A stretch of DNA of 64,000 bases from Capitella teleta. Taxonomy: Eukaryota > Annelida > Polychaeta > Capitellidae. The position numbers and the translations under genes were made by a program. The notes under the pieces are model-generated. The model searched no databases and was not told the DNA's origin. It worked only from the letters and a program-made list of their open reading frames with translations. Where the stretch lies: assembly GCA_000328365.1 (NCBI GenBank), contig KB311061.1, positions 453,564-517,563 of the forward strand, read 5' to 3'. Of the stretch, positions 37,270-50,180 are shown piece by piece; within the stretch, counting starts at the first letter, position 1; every line of letters begins with the position of its first letter.

Positions 37270-40200
37270 GTAAGCTAACGAGATGGATACACGCGCTCAG
37301 CTGACGGGCGACGAATAGAGGAATTCTTCTCTCTGCCTTACCCTTCCTCATACAATCAAGGTACGTACTCACTCGACATTAAATCTGCGGGATGCCAGAG
37401 CATTGATTACCGAGGCGATGAATTACAGCCGACACGAAAGATGCGAAGGAGCAGCTACAGTGCCCATTGCACATTTACGGCATGCAGACGCAATTAACGT
37501 GCTGGTGTCGGTTTGGTAATTAAGTCGTTCGTAGCATTGAGGACATGAGTGTCGATATTCATCCACCTGCTTTATTGCACTGCATGTTGATTCCTTGTTC
37601 AATGACAACCTTAATCATCATTCTGGCCATTCCGCACTGACCTTTTTATAACGGAGTCTTTTATTCGAAAATGATTGATGCTTTGGAGCATTCATATGAA
37701 GAATGATCCCATAAAAAACGTACGGTGTCAGCCCTGGGCGTCATAAACACTTATCTACATCCGTAAAGACGCTATTGCCAAACTTTTCGCTGCCTGATTT
37801 CCGATTCTGCTACGGCCACAAGGCATCATGTCGACAATCACAGGCCAAAACTGCTTCCTCAATTTGGCTGCAAGCATTTTATGTGACTGAGGAAAAACCT
37901 CCTCCTCTGCACCAGGGGGCTTGAGGCATTCGGCAGCACTGGCAGCCTGCCTCCTCTTTGTGGAATTGCCGCTGCTGTTGTCGATCTCTAATTGAATTCC
38001 TCTGACAGATTATTGAACCCTTGATTGACAATCGCGAGGCTGTCGTTTGAATTTCTTCTATATATTCTCTGATTGTCTTCATATGTGTCACTTTTGTATG
38101 AGATGCTAAGTAACAGTTATAATGGCTGCCCTGTGGCCCATGGTAGTCGAGTGTTACAAGTTTCATAGACACAACGCAAAGGTGAACTGTGATGCCATGG
38201 AGTCACACACAGCTTGGGTATGACAGGACAAAACTATGTCTGCGGGTAAGGGTGATGGTGACATGATGTTAGCAATATCCCTGCGGTGTTACGCTGAGCA
38301 CCCAATCATCAGAAAGGGGGAATCGAGCAGCACCGATACTTCGCATAATGCCAAGATTAGGACATAAAGATGGCAAGGTTCTCGATCAACCCGAACTCTC
38401 GGCTCACGTAATACATGTTACATACGGTTAGGAGGACATCTGCTCAATATACTGGCTTACCGTTAGATGCTGTTGACATGAAAGTAGTGGTCTGGTGAGC
38501 GATGACCTTGTCAAGCTCATCACGTGAAGAAGATCATATTTGCTCTTCTGATGAATCAAATACACCTCACGTTCACAAGCTGTCAATGGGACAGCAAGCT
38601 GCCAGATTTACATCAGCGTGTATGTCACACCATTGCACACTGAGGAAAATTGACGTTTACAAGTTTCTCATACTTGGCCTCTTTCGGACTGGCCCTTGAA
38701 ATGTTATCCTGGGGCAACTTTACCTCGGGCTGTTTACAAGGAAGTGCAGGCATCGATTTTTGTTATATCTCACTACTCGTTCCAAGCGTGTATTTTTGTC
38801 TCGAAGTCTTGTGTGCCTTCATGTGCAAACTTACTACCTCTCACTGTCTCTGCACTCGATATGTGCAGGAAATTTTACAGTTTTCGTGCCGCAGAAAACG
38901 AATCGGGTTTATTACGGACTTCTAAGTTTTCAGTGCATACAAGTGGGCGATGCCTGTCTGCAGTCATGTCAATTGCGACTAGTTCGTGGGCAGAAGCATT
39001 TGCGCCGTGGGAATGAATCAGTGTGGCTATGACGTGCCGCCTTTTATATCACCCTCGAAAGACAGAAATTCAAATATACGGCCTTGTATTGAGCGTTACC
39101 TAGCAACGAAAATGTTTGGTCGTTGATCATAGGAGAGGTTTTGTGCATTGGGATCAGCAGCCGTTGGCGAGGCTCTCTGGACGAATCAATCACGCAGCAT
39201 TGCAGACTCTGGTCGGCCGGAAGGGGCAGAGAAGATCGGACGATATGCTTAGAACATGGCCCGCCCTGACAGCATATGCTGCCAAAGAGATGGATAGGTG
39301 TAATACTCACTGCTGTGTAAACTTGTGCGGAGGGACGGAGGGACGCTTGATTGGTGGATTTGCTAATCCCTCAATTGTTCAATAAGAAGATCAGACGAAA
39401 TCTGATCATCATTTGTACTGATCATCCACTGTCCATTTCATCGCTTCGTTGGTGGCCTCCCCTCGATGACCCATTGCCTCAACTCAATCTGCAATTCATG
39501 TCACTCAAACATCGCTGTTAGCTGCATGCGATCGATGGAGCCTCCTCTTGTCCTTGGCGTCTGTATAGGGCAACTATTGGCTCAAAAACGGTCACAAAAC
39601 ATGTCGAAATATCTCCTCTTTGCCTGTTCACGCTGTTGGTCTTCTAATGACGTATTATACGTTGATGATAACAGGATCTACGCAACCATTGGGAGCTTGT
39701 TTGATTCGAGGACCGCTTTTATCTTTGTAGTGAGGGTAATATGAAAGGCAGAAAGCATCAAAGAGTAGCGCCCTTCTCTCACAGTAATTCATGCACAGTC
39801 AAGTTACAGGATCAGCACGAGTTGCTCGTTGATTATCACGCGCACAGTATGAGTTCAATGCGTTTTGAGCGTAACCCATTTCATACGACAAAAGCACACA
39901 TGTACTTTATTCAGCGCCACCTTTGAATAATTATTGTCTCCTTAACTTATTTACATTAGATAACTATTTGTAGATGCTATTAGCTGTACGAGAAGATAAT
40001 AATATAAGCAGCAATACTTGTCACCGTAAATTTGGAAATGTATACATATTGTATGTCTGTCAAAATGTCTGCTTACCCTTGCAAAACGTCCATCTTATCA
40101 GTTATATCTTATCAGTTATATCGTCGATGCTGGGTGTTGTTGAAAACGTAATTATAGGCATAGCACGAGCTGTTTTCTATTGCCCTAATATGAAATTCTT

Positions 40201-43200
40201 CGTAACCATCCAATTATGAATCAAGGGATTACAGCCAGGTAATTAACAACAACTTCCATCCCGGGTACGTATTGTATTTATACAGAAATCTTCATACCTT
40301 TACTGCGTCACTCACAAACAAACAAAAATCTCTCTTTCCAACGAAACGTTGAAATCTTGCTTCGGATCGGCATCCGTTGTTATGATAATAATATATATAT
40401 ATTTTTTTTTTATTTTTTTCACTTCCTCTTCGCACCAACATATCTCGCATCGGCTAAGCCTTTCGGAATTGCCTACTTATGAGTCATGCACCCATTTGAC
40501 CGACTCCGCTACCCGCGTCTGATTAGCTATGGAAGAGAGAGGCTTGTTCACCAGGGCATTAAATTCCATCGGGAAGAACGCCAATGGCACACTGGATAAT
40601 GTTATGCTGAGCTCGTTCTTGCAAGCGTCGCATCCGATTAGCAGCATCTCACTAAACTTATGTGGCTGCATGTCCGTGTTACCTCATTGAATAATTCAGC
40701 CACCTTATCAGCCTCGTTGTTCTGCTGGCATGCCAAGTTCTCATTGACAAACATGTGTCCAGCTTTATTCTTTGTGTGCATAGCTGCAAGGCCACCTGAT
40801 GGATTGTAATCTAACTTTGGGGACTAGGGAACCTGGAGATCAGCCTTCTTATCACGTGTGCCTGGAACAAGAAGAGCTGCCCACACCCCACCCCCTCCTT
40901 CCCTTCTTCTCCCCCGCCAACAGCACCGCAGAAGCCATTCAGGGGAAGATGTTCCTCGATGAATTTCAATGCGTTCACGGAAAAGGTCCTGGATGGCTTT
41001 AGAATGGCGCTCGCCCACGTGCTGCGTCATTGTGGAAGGAGCGCGTCTTCTCTGCGTCGCCAGAATCTGTCATCAGAGTAGCGCCGCTTTGGTTGAATCG
41101 ACCGCAAAGAAGTCGATACCTGGAAAGTGGGCAGTGGGTCACTGCGACTACAAAGCCCAGAATCTTGGACCCGCAATTATAGGGTCATAGGCGAAGATGG
41201 GCTGGATATCCGTTATTAATTCATGCTGCAGTCATAGAAACGTGCTTGATGATGACATCTTGGGATCCTAGCTCAGAGACCATTAGTAACATGGTGCATG
41301 AGGATAAAGTTCCCAACTCATGCCATACACTTTAGTTAGTAGTTAGTACCATTTTGGTTGACTTAAGTTGACGCGGTACATTTTACTCACTGTTATACTC
41401 TAGATCGAACTCAAACCAACACTAAATCTCAAGGATTCACGAATCGAGTAAACCATTCCGTGAAGTTACTTATTGGAGTAAAATATCTGAGTTGTAGCGT
41501 TATCGTGTCGACCCAACAGGCAACAGTCAAGTTCTGTAATCATAACGGAACCAAATGGAGACGTGATGAATCATAACGTTCTTGGAAGGCCGTCAATGTC
41601 CACAGGAATGCGGCAAATACATCAAAGGCGATCACTATATGGAATGCCAATAGGCCATCTGTGATGTTCCCACCCAAAAATACACGTGTACGAACTACCT
41701 CAAAGTACAATCTCTCATTGAAAGACGTTGTGCAAATGTCTATTTTTATTTTGTAGTCGTTGTCAGTGTTTATTACACCTTCTATGCGCCATATATCTGG
41801 CCCAAAGAAAACTAAGCATGAATGGGCGTAATGAATAAAACAGTAGAGGGTGTACATGTTCAGGACAAAATTAAGAGTATTGATGATTGCTGGCTAGACC
41901 TGAATTCCACTATTCCACCTGAATTCCTGGACCATGGAGTCATTGCTTAACTGCATGGCTGATGAGCTTTTCAGCTCGTCGATTCAGTTTCTCTTGTTCT
42001 TACTGTGTGACGCAGTTTTTGTCAATGATTTCCATTATTACGTAAATACAATTAGAATCAATACGCGTCGTATACACGATATCCTCTGTCAATTGGGCTA
42101 CTTACCGTATTGTACTATTTATATGCCTTCAATTCAGGTTAATGCAATCAACCCTCTTGGTGATCAATACCAATCACAACGCACTGCATGTATTCAGTAT
42201 TCGATCATAGTTCATAACGTTTTGTGGGTCGGAATAGGCGATTCGAATCATAGACCTAGTAGTAAATATAGATCAGGTATTGCCGTGGAATCCCCGGCAC
42301 GCAGTCGAGCGCATTTTTGAAGCTGCAGAATGGTTGTGAAGGGGCATTTCCGCCTCCTCCATTACCCCGTTGAACTAATGCGTTACCAGTGTCTACTTTG
42401 CAATGAAATAAAACTAGGGAACTCTATCTCAACCAATTAAGGAACTTCAGACGATAGACCAGCATGATAATAGCTTAACAACACCGCTATTAACAATCAC
42501 TTGTTCGATTATTAAATGACTCAACTTGAAATGAATTCATATTGTGTGATATCAAAGTAGATTATAGCCTGAAAGCAACACTTCCAGAAATGACCCAGAT
42601 AAATGAAAACTATTGTGTCGCGGACATAGTTACTGAATATATGAATAGCTCTTTATTTTCATGAGACTTGAGGGTGAGGGTTGAATGAATAACTCGATAT
42701 TTCGCGATATCTCGTGATAATTCGTGATAAGTTCCTTGACTTAACAATCTAACCCAGCTGGATAACATGTGAAACTTTCTGCTGTAAAGTAACTCAACAA
42801 TCTAACGCATCAAGATGACTTAATTAATCCATCCGCGAGGCCAAAATTGCAATAGGATACTTTATCTCTATATTATCATATCTCTGATTCGGATGGATAT
42901 TGTTGGTATAGCTGAAGGACCTTCTGGTGAAAGCTGGAGTTCCTTGACGCCACATCACTACGTTTCTAGTTTGAAGACAAGTCCTGGTAAACTTAAAAAG
43001 GACATTATTTTGTGACCCACCCTGACCTTGCAGACTATCTCTGTTCTGCGGTGTGGTTAACGTGCTCGTTTGGGGAAGTGTTAGTTAGATGACATGATAT
43101 AAACAAAATCCTATGAACTATTGATCATGATTAAGTAATGCAATGCGGTGATGATCTTCAAACAATGTGTCGTGAAGTAATTATGGCCCCCCATTCATCA

Positions 43201-44087
43201 CGACCATAATTATTATGTCACAGGAATGCAACAATCGAGTTTCAAATTGACATTACTTCGACAAACTATCAACAAATTATCTCTTTCAAAGGAAATTCTT
43301 TATTACTGTGATGACGGCTTGCAAAATTCAAAGGAAAAACATTCCTTATGCAATACGGGAAATGGGTTATTTATACTCAAGTTTATTTTTGATCAAAATT
43401 GTAGTTTGCGTACATTATATCCTTTAGCGCAATACATTCACTATATATAGAATGGAAACTGTTCGAATGACCCTCGTATAACTCTGAAATTGATGCCCAT
43501 CCGAAATAGGTTCGCCACTTAAAGTGCAGATACATTTGGATGGCAATCGATGCAGGTCTGGTTTAAATATTTCATCAGCAATTCTGTATCGACTGCAAGT
43601 GCAGAGCGGGGAAGGTCACACTCAAATGCAGTGCTTATTGCACGTGCATCGTGGGTGATTGTGGGTATTGATGGCATCAGCCAATGCAATATGCATCTCC
43701 TGCGTCAAATGGCAACCCCAAACCACACAGACAGCGTTCATAATGTGTGATTATGCAGCCGCATACTTCCCTGTGAAGGTAGCCCAATCAGCAATGCGAT
43801 CGAAATCTATTGCAAATGCACTTTTCTACAAGCATTTCTCTCGGATTACTTCATAATAATATTGTGCATTATGCCAATCTTTGCTCCAGAATTTTCTGGT
43901 TTATTTCAGCACCATCTCGGAAGAGAGAACGGCATGGTTTGTTTTGCCTAACAAAATAATTACTTATTACATCGTCTATACATGTATTATGCAAAGCAAG
44001 TAGGACTTGTGAATACGTACGTGTTGCTTGCCCAATTGCAGGACCCGATTAAACTGTTACATGGCATCGCGGTCAGCATGCATACTC
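37270..44087. other. intergenic or intronic, no gene seen
   Basis: About 6.8 kb. It includes an RFX/X-box-like motif at 39,095-39,107 (GTTACC T AGCAAC), a 14-base direct repeat CTTATCAGTTATAT (about 40,094 and 40,109) and a T-rich run near 40,396-40,418. A GC-richer patch at 40,850-41,180 contains open frames in three phases without domains. Overlapping frames at 38.5-39.4 kb also lack any recognisable motif. Confidence 0.45.
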
Positions 44088-44462
44088 TTCAGAGTGATCA
44101 GACATGGCATGATGGGGTTTTACGGCTCCACCCAAACCATCGGATGATACGGGCTCCAGAACAGAAGGCCCGGGACCGGGGTCTCCCTCTGCTCTTATCG
44201 ATAAATCCCAAGGGTTTTTTTATCCTGCATACTACCATAGACAGTAGTACACAGCGCCAGGCCTTGTTACGCAGTTGGGCAGCACTGCAGTGTCACCGAA
44301 GAATTACAATTATAACGAATTACAATTATCTTTCGCAATCATAACGCCCGTGGCCTGATCGGGTCTCGAACCCGGGACCTCGACCCCCACTGTCGGCATA
44401 GGATTGCAGTCAGCCGGTTAAACCGATTGATCTATTCGGTGTCCCTTGAGTGTAATCAGGAC
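44088..44462 (-). mobile_element. tRNA-derived SINE, near full-length copy
   Basis: Body 44,104-44,445 (342 bases) on the minus strand. It keeps the tRNA-like 5' end GGGACACCGAATAGATCAAT, missing in the 23-kb copy, a canonical B-box GGTTCGAGACC, and the same body blocks in the same order. Imperfect flanking duplications (GTCCTGATTACACTCAA and GTCTGATCACTCTGAA) mark a probable target-site duplication with a small indel. It is the best single reference for this family in the window. Confidence 0.93.
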
Positions 44463-44551
44463 ACCCCTGTAGGGGTGCATGGTGGATTCCTTGACTCATT
44501 TGTTCGCCGCAGTTATGTGTTGCTTACGAAAAAAAAAAATACAAAAAAAAA

Positions 44552-44665
<114 letters not shown>

Positions 44666-45425
44666 ATCAGACGAACAAATGTGCACGCCATCATTTAATG
44701 ACTTATAACCTTTGATGGCCACCCCACAATCCACGCCCCTTGATCTCTTTTGACGACTTGATGAGCTGAGCAAGCAATGTTGATCACTTTATCTTTAACT
44801 AACAATTCCCTATAAGTATTATAATGTGACGCATAATTATTTTAATTTATAACGCTTTAGCCACCCACTAGCTTTTGGAGCCTGCTGAGCGAATTGTATA
44901 TTTGCAATATACCTCCTTCGTCTATTGTGGTTGTTTAACGGACACTGTGGATGTATATTCAGAGCTACATACTGTTGACATCAACACGAAGTGACATTAC
45001 ATTCAAAGTGGATTCCTCTGTACTACTGTATACGCCGTCCACTATTCAAGGGTGGCTAAGCCATACTTGGTTTGTGTTGCTCTCGGCACCCAAATTGGCC
45101 GAGTACTCAGAGTAAACACTGGGCAAAGGCGGTGCACGACGGAATCAGGCGCTATCATCGATTGCTGCAAAAGCGGCCGAGCAGAGGCACCCAACGCCAG
45201 CGCCGTCCGATCGGGGCTTCAGCTGCAGCGACAGTCAGCCTCAGGCCTCGCAGCCAATCCGGATGCCAAGATAGAAGAGCACACTCTGCCGTGGGACGAG
45301 TGGGCGTGAGCTGTCTTACTTAGCGTTTGGCCACCACACGTCAATATTAGGCTGGGTGTTTGTATACCTACGAACTGTCCCCACAGGACGTCACCGTGTA
45401 ACAAACTGACAACCTGATGCTATGA
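44666..45425. other. 5' flank of the small gene at 45.5 kb; CpG-richer from 45,110
   Basis: The part from about 45,110 to 45,310 is CpG-rich and open in two frames, and it ends near a donor-like GC|GTGAGC (45,305/45,306). None of the frames joins the next exon in phase in a convincing way, so it is best read as promoter or untranslated sequence. Confidence 0.35.
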
Positions 45426-45500
45426 CGAAGTAGGCACGTCGTCACGCGATGGCAGAACCCATGGCTTACCTGCGCAGACTCAGCACCAGGAGAAGACGAC

Positions 45501-46302
45501 ATGCCAGAACCACCGGAGGATCTGGTGCTGAGCTATCAGTCGATCAGGAGGGCGCAGCAGGAGGTTCGGTGAGTATGCACTCATGCCACGGGTATTTGGC
45601 AATTCTGACCAGCTGGGAAAGTTCTGACCCGAGCCTTATAGCCGATGTTGTTACATTCTGCTTGTGCGACTGACCACTGGAAATGTTTGTCGCGGGAGAA
45701 AGGGTTCTTTGTAAGCAGTCCAAGTAATGGCTTCTTGGAATCTCTCCATTCCATTACCAGAAATTCTGATCAGACTTCCTAATACGCCACTTACGGCACC
45801 GGAGCATAACCTTTGATTGCATCTGTATGTCGGCAGCAGCACTCTAAACCACCTTGCTTCATTGTCGGTTGCATCAAGGGACTATTTTGACGAGTAATGA
45901 GTATTCAATTATTATCACCCGACACTCAAGTGAGTCGAGTAATCTTTTTCTGGGTCATTTATGCCCACGTGTCACTTTGTGGCCTAATTGCCAGATACCC
46001 AGGCCAATTGTGTCTCTATGTGTTGCTTGGAGTGCCAAGACCGGCATCACTCCACTTCTTCAAATTGCCTGATACTCAGCGGAAGCCGCGAAGATGTTGC
46101 CTCCTCTGGAGATAATCCCCAAGCCACGTACCAAGTGAACAAGTCGGATTACAGCTGGGGCCTGGGACAGCCTCAGAGATTCGACCCGGAATTGCATTTT
46201 GCTGCCATTAGGAAAATCAATCGCTTGGCAAAAAGGGAGAAATCCTTGGCTGTAGATCCGGAACATCCCAAGGAATATGAATCCATCGATTTCTTTCTGT
46301 GA
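45501..46302 (+). CDS. unrecognised small protein, two coding exons (96 aa)
   Basis: Exon 1 coding is 45,501-45,568 and exon 2 is 46,080-46,302. Exon 1 starts MPEPPEDLVLSYQSIRRAQQ, has G at -3 of the ATG, and ends at a strong donor (TTCG|GTGAGT) in phase 2. Exon 2 follows an acceptor (ATACTCAG|C), completes the Arg codon, and stays open for 73 codons with SDYSWGLGQPQRFDPELHF, then a Lys/Arg-rich IRKINRLAKREKSL helix and a terminal YESIDFFL. The phase match across a good donor and acceptor is the main evidence. The exon-1 frame is open upstream to 45,426 and an acceptor at 45,476 could prepend SAPGEDD, so the true start may be further upstream. There is no signal peptide or membrane segment; it is probably intracellular. 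I do not recognise the family. Confidence 0.5.
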
Positions 46303-47880
46303 GATAGCGATCTGTGCTATTAGAAAATGACAGCTGCGGAATCCTAAAATGTGTTCATACTATACTTGTAATCGTGCATTGTCTTCTGGCTAAGCCTATT
46401 ACTAATTCCGTTCAAGTCAAATTAGGCAGTTACCCGTAACGTAGCCTGCGTCTATTTCGAGGACTCTGTTGGACGCAGTCACGTGGAAAGATAAACTGCC
46501 GTGAAGGGTGTAAGGAAGCAATGACGGCGCTGGCAATCTCCTCTGCGCGTCGTGTCATCTCTACGATATTGCCTTTCTTATCTGCGGCACAAGAGGGCAG
46601 TTGGATCTCACGGAATCCTGACGTCAACCGACTCAACGGCGTCATGTCGAGAATCTTCACCTGCTATGTGGCAATTGCGCAATACGACAATCCGCTAATG
46701 CATCCACGTATTCTATTTGCTGAATAATCTGCTGCAAATGCAGCGTTTCCAATCCTACGCAGTTGACGCCTCTCACTTCCTATGAATGCGTTGTCGGGCA
46801 GCATTTGTGCCTATACATGTAGGCGCGTTCTGCACTTTTGCGACACCCAATATGCTTCCGTCGCTTTCCTCGAAATTGCGATCCGTATACACATTTAACT
46901 CTTCTTCTTGAAATGTTTGTCAGTCCTTTTAGCATATTGATATTCTTATAATTCTATGAAACGCAATATCAGCATACATGTGAATCATTCCTCTACGATA
47001 ACAACAGTATTGACTATTGACCCAGGTATCTTTCGCATCATGCGTGGACCTTCCTTTGATCTGGATATTCCACTTGAAATGGATATATCTCAATGTGAAA
47101 CTCATACCACCAACGCCCTAGCGTTCCCAAGGGTTTCCTGGGGTTCCCTGGGTCTACGATGAAATCAGGCGGTAAAGCAAGAGGTTCACACAAGGCAGAC
47201 GGGCGGTTGGTCCAGCCTTGCGAGAGCCATTACGTGGGGCCTCGGAGGTTCATTTTCGATGTGCAGTTGCCCGCAGAAGTTGACCCTGTCTCTGTTTACT
47301 ATCTCATGAAGACATCATAACCCGCGCTTTCGTATAGCAGCCGACTTCCGGAAGCAATTCAGACGTGACGTCATCCGCACACTCGCCATATTGGGTCATC
47401 AGGAGCATTCGAGTCTCGAATTGTGTATTCGGTGCTATTTACACAGAGTGCGCCGAACGGAAGTGCTCGGATCACAAGGCATCACAACCGTCTGATGTAT
47501 CTGCGTGCTTGTCGTTCAATAAACGTCACACTCTCCGATTCCATGGAAAGTTGCCCGATTTAAGGACGTCGTTTGATTTGAGCCGTAGATTTACCATTTG
47601 ATATACGCAAATAATCGCGAGCATACCAGCCATCATTGTCCGAATAATGAAATCCGAAGCACTTTACGTTCAATCAATGTTCTGTCGCCCGTTGAGGTAT
47701 ACCAGGGATTCCAGGAGACTACATGTACTTCACGACTTTCACAACCTTCGTGCAATTTTGATGAAGCGTGTATGTTCCAATGGCCTCTTGGCATGGAACC
47801 TACTTCCGTACAATTCTTAATGTCACTTTCCAAAGTTCCCAGTCGCACTATGTTATAAGTATGTCTTCTTATCCTTGCAG
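46303..47880. other. spacer between the small gene and DIRAS
   Basis: It would hold the 3' untranslated region of the small gene and the intron leading into the DIRAS coding exon. No AATAAA was seen soon after 46,302. A minus-strand open stretch at 46,434-46,660 is bounded by splice-like AG and GT signals but has no known domain. CpG is raised around 47,330-47,480. Confidence 0.4.
47879..47880 (+). other. splice acceptor in the DIRAS 5' untranslated region
   Basis: A pyrimidine-rich tract (TCTTCTTATCCTTGCAG) ends in AG 27 bases before the DIRAS start codon. The transcript therefore probably begins with an upstream untranslated exon whose position is not known. Confidence 0.7.
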
Positions 47881-47907
47881 CTGGACCGGTCAATCCGCCT
47901 CCGGGTG

Positions 47908-48504
47908 ATGCCCGAGCAAAGCAACGACTACCGAGTCGTCGTCTTCGGGGCGGGCGGCGTCGGCAAGTCATCCCTGGTCCTTCGCTTCGTGCGGGGGACA
48001 TTCCGTGAGAGTTACATCCCCACCATCGAGGACACTTACCGTCAGGTGATCTCCTGCAACAAGCAGGTGTGCACCCTGCAGATCACTGATACAACGGGCA
48101 GCCACCAGTTTCCCGCAATGCAGAGACTGTCTATCTCGAAGGGCCACGCTTTCATCCTTGTTTTTTCCATCACGAGTCGATCTTCGATGGAGGAGTTGAA
48201 ACCGATCATGAAGGAGATCCTCGATATCAAAGGCGATGTCGAGAACATTCCAGTCATGTTGGTAGGCAACAAGTGCGATGAAAGTGCTCGTGAGGTTGCT
48301 ACGGCGATGGGCACGGCCCTGGCTAAAATGTGGAATATTCATTTCATGGAAACTTCGGCAAAAACCAACCACAACGTCAAGGAGCTTTTTCAGGAGCTGC
48401 TGCAACTGGAGAAACGACGGACAATGAGCCTCCAACTCGACGGCAAGAAGTCGAAATCACAGAAACGAAAAGAGAAGCTGAAGGGAAAGTGTGAGATCAT
48501 GTGA
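47908..48504 (+). CDS. DIRAS: DIRAS-family small GTPase (198 aa)
   Basis: This is a complete single coding exon. The start [20 protein letters not shown] matches vertebrate DIRAS1/2 almost residue for residue, and 198 residues is the family length; an in-frame ATG 33 bases upstream lies before the splice acceptor and was rejected. The P-loop is G14-AGGVGKS. The effector region is [10 protein letters not shown] (36-45). Switch II reads DTTGSHQ (61-67), with Ser where Ras has Gln61. NKCD (121-124) and ETSAK (148-152) complete the nucleotide site. A Lys-rich tail precedes the CAAX box CEIM, so the protein should be prenylated and act at membranes. Known DIRAS proteins are mostly GTP-bound, slow GTPases linked to growth restraint and neuronal signalling. 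DIRAS1 versus DIRAS2 cannot be assigned; this looks like a pre-duplication orthologue. Confidence 0.97.
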   Translation: MPEQSNDYRVVVFGAGGVGKSSLVLRFVRGTFRESYIPTIEDTYRQVISCNKQVCTLQITDTTGSHQFPAMQRLSISKGHAFILVFSITSRSSMEELKPIMKEILDIKGDVENIPVMLVGNKCDESAREVATAMGTALAKMWNIHFMETSAKTNHNVKELFQELLQLEKRRTMSLQLDGKKSKSQKRKEKLKGKCEIM

Positions 48505-50180
48505 TCATGTAATCATCGGTGTCACTCGTCGAGCGAAGTCTGCGCTCTGGAATAATAAGAAAGAAAGAAAGAAAAAAAAAAACAACAAATTTATGCAACC
48601 GCACTTAAGGAGTAGTAATAATGATTCTAGTGCCTCAAGCTCATATTGAGTATCCGGACTTCCTTGTACTCTCCCAAATCATAACGTACCTCATTTCAAT
48701 CATAACAGACACCAGCGCAGCAAGCGTCATAACGGTGATATTCAACCAATGTGTTCAACATTCTCCTTTGTCCCGTCACAATGCGTTATGATTGGCTCTG
48801 TCGCCATGGTTACCGGCAGTACATCAATTGGGGCAGTTTTTGTTTGTTATTCATAACCATAAATTAATCAATGTACAAATGATACTCATTAATGTTTATC
48901 TTGATGTATTTGTCAAATAGCACCCTCCAACTCCTACATTCCTTTTCATAGCGAAAGTAGAAACCACACTACTTCACTATTTGCAGGGATCTTGTAACAC
49001 ACACAAACACCCCCCCCCCACACACACACACCCGCACACCCACACACGCACACCCACACACGCACACCCACACACACACTGGTAATACTATTAAGCAAAC
49101 AACGTTTAAATTATTATCATAATTATTCTACTAATATTCTACTCAGTGACCTTTATTGATAACTTTCAGGCCTTTCATATATGTAATTATTTACCAAAAT
49201 GAAACGATTGACAAATTTGAATATGAATGAAATGCATAACCCTGGGCTGTGCTTCTGTAATCTCTATGTAAACTGCTTTACCGGCGAGCTTTATGGCAAA
49301 GCATTTCAATGTCTTACTTGTAAAGGATTGCAGGTGGTGGGCATGTACAATGGTCTGAGACTAAGATGTTAAGTTGTATCTTTTCCTTAGAATTCTGACA
49401 GTGTTCATTTTTTCGATCAGCTCTTATGTTGTTGTTGGTTGCGCATGATCAGACAATACTGTCAGCTCAAGGATTTAACATCCTCTAATGATCATCATTA
49501 TTTATATAACCAGTTATTTGTAATAAAATTATGAATAATTTGATTGTTTGTTTCTTAACAGTGCTGCGATTATAGTTATGGGGAGGACCTATACTTTTTT
49601 TGGTTCTCTGTTGCCAACAGTCGCAGAGGAACGCTATTTAATATGCATTTGATAAAGGTGATCGCTATAATGTCCGATACCACCCCAAAATCGCAAAATA
49701 TATACCCAATTTGATCAGTTCAACACAAAATATAAATGTACTGCCCACATTTCAATGGTATTAAAGAATCAGAATACGAACTGTTCGTACAACCAATATC
49801 AGTATTCTGAGATGTGCCCCTCGTCTTTTCAATGCGTGTCCTTTAATTAATTGGTCTTTTGTTATTATATAAGTATTTGATTCTGGAGGAGTATCGAGTA
49901 TTAGAAGATATTTTCTCTTATTAGTAAGTCCAGTATACTAATCCTTTGACTAGTGGTCAGTAGTTATATTATGGTGGACCAAAGGTAGTCTATCTACTCC
50001 GTATTAAAACCGAAACTTGGAAATTTGCTTAAATTTGATTTAAACGACCGGCGTCAAACATTTTTTCGCTGCGCTTCATCATACTTTTTCAGAACAAACG
50101 TTTATGTTAGTGAGTATTTTATTCGCATTTGTTTGATCTTTTTCATTGTTATTATTTCTATAGTGAGTTGTTACACTGCG
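48505..50180. other. 3' flank of DIRAS
   Basis: It starts with DIRAS 3' untranslated sequence, including a GAAA-repeat/A-run at 48,559-48,583. A CCAAT-type ATTGG at 48,791 lies just before an RFX X-box-like palindrome at 48,800-48,813. A CA/CCCACA-rich patch lies at about 49,008-49,079, and an AATAAA at about 49,522 could be a distal poly(A) signal. No further gene was recognised. Confidence 0.5.
48800..48813. promoter_or_regulatory. X-box-like palindrome with adjacent CCAAT box
   Basis: GTCGCCATGGTTAC fits the RFX-factor consensus GTNRCC N(0-3) RGYNAC on both strands, and an inverted CCAAT (ATTGG) lies 4 bases upstream. X-boxes often mark ciliary gene promoters, but no such gene is seen next to it, and one chance match in a window this size is expected. 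Confidence 0.25.

Noticed and set aside
38502-39385. Cluster of overlapping plus-strand frames of 65-106 codons
   Set aside because: Several phases are open at once and none shows a domain or matching splice sites; treated as chance.
47968-48435. Long minus-strand frame opposite DIRAS
   Set aside because: Shadow of the conserved, GC-richer DIRAS coding exon; no domain of its own.
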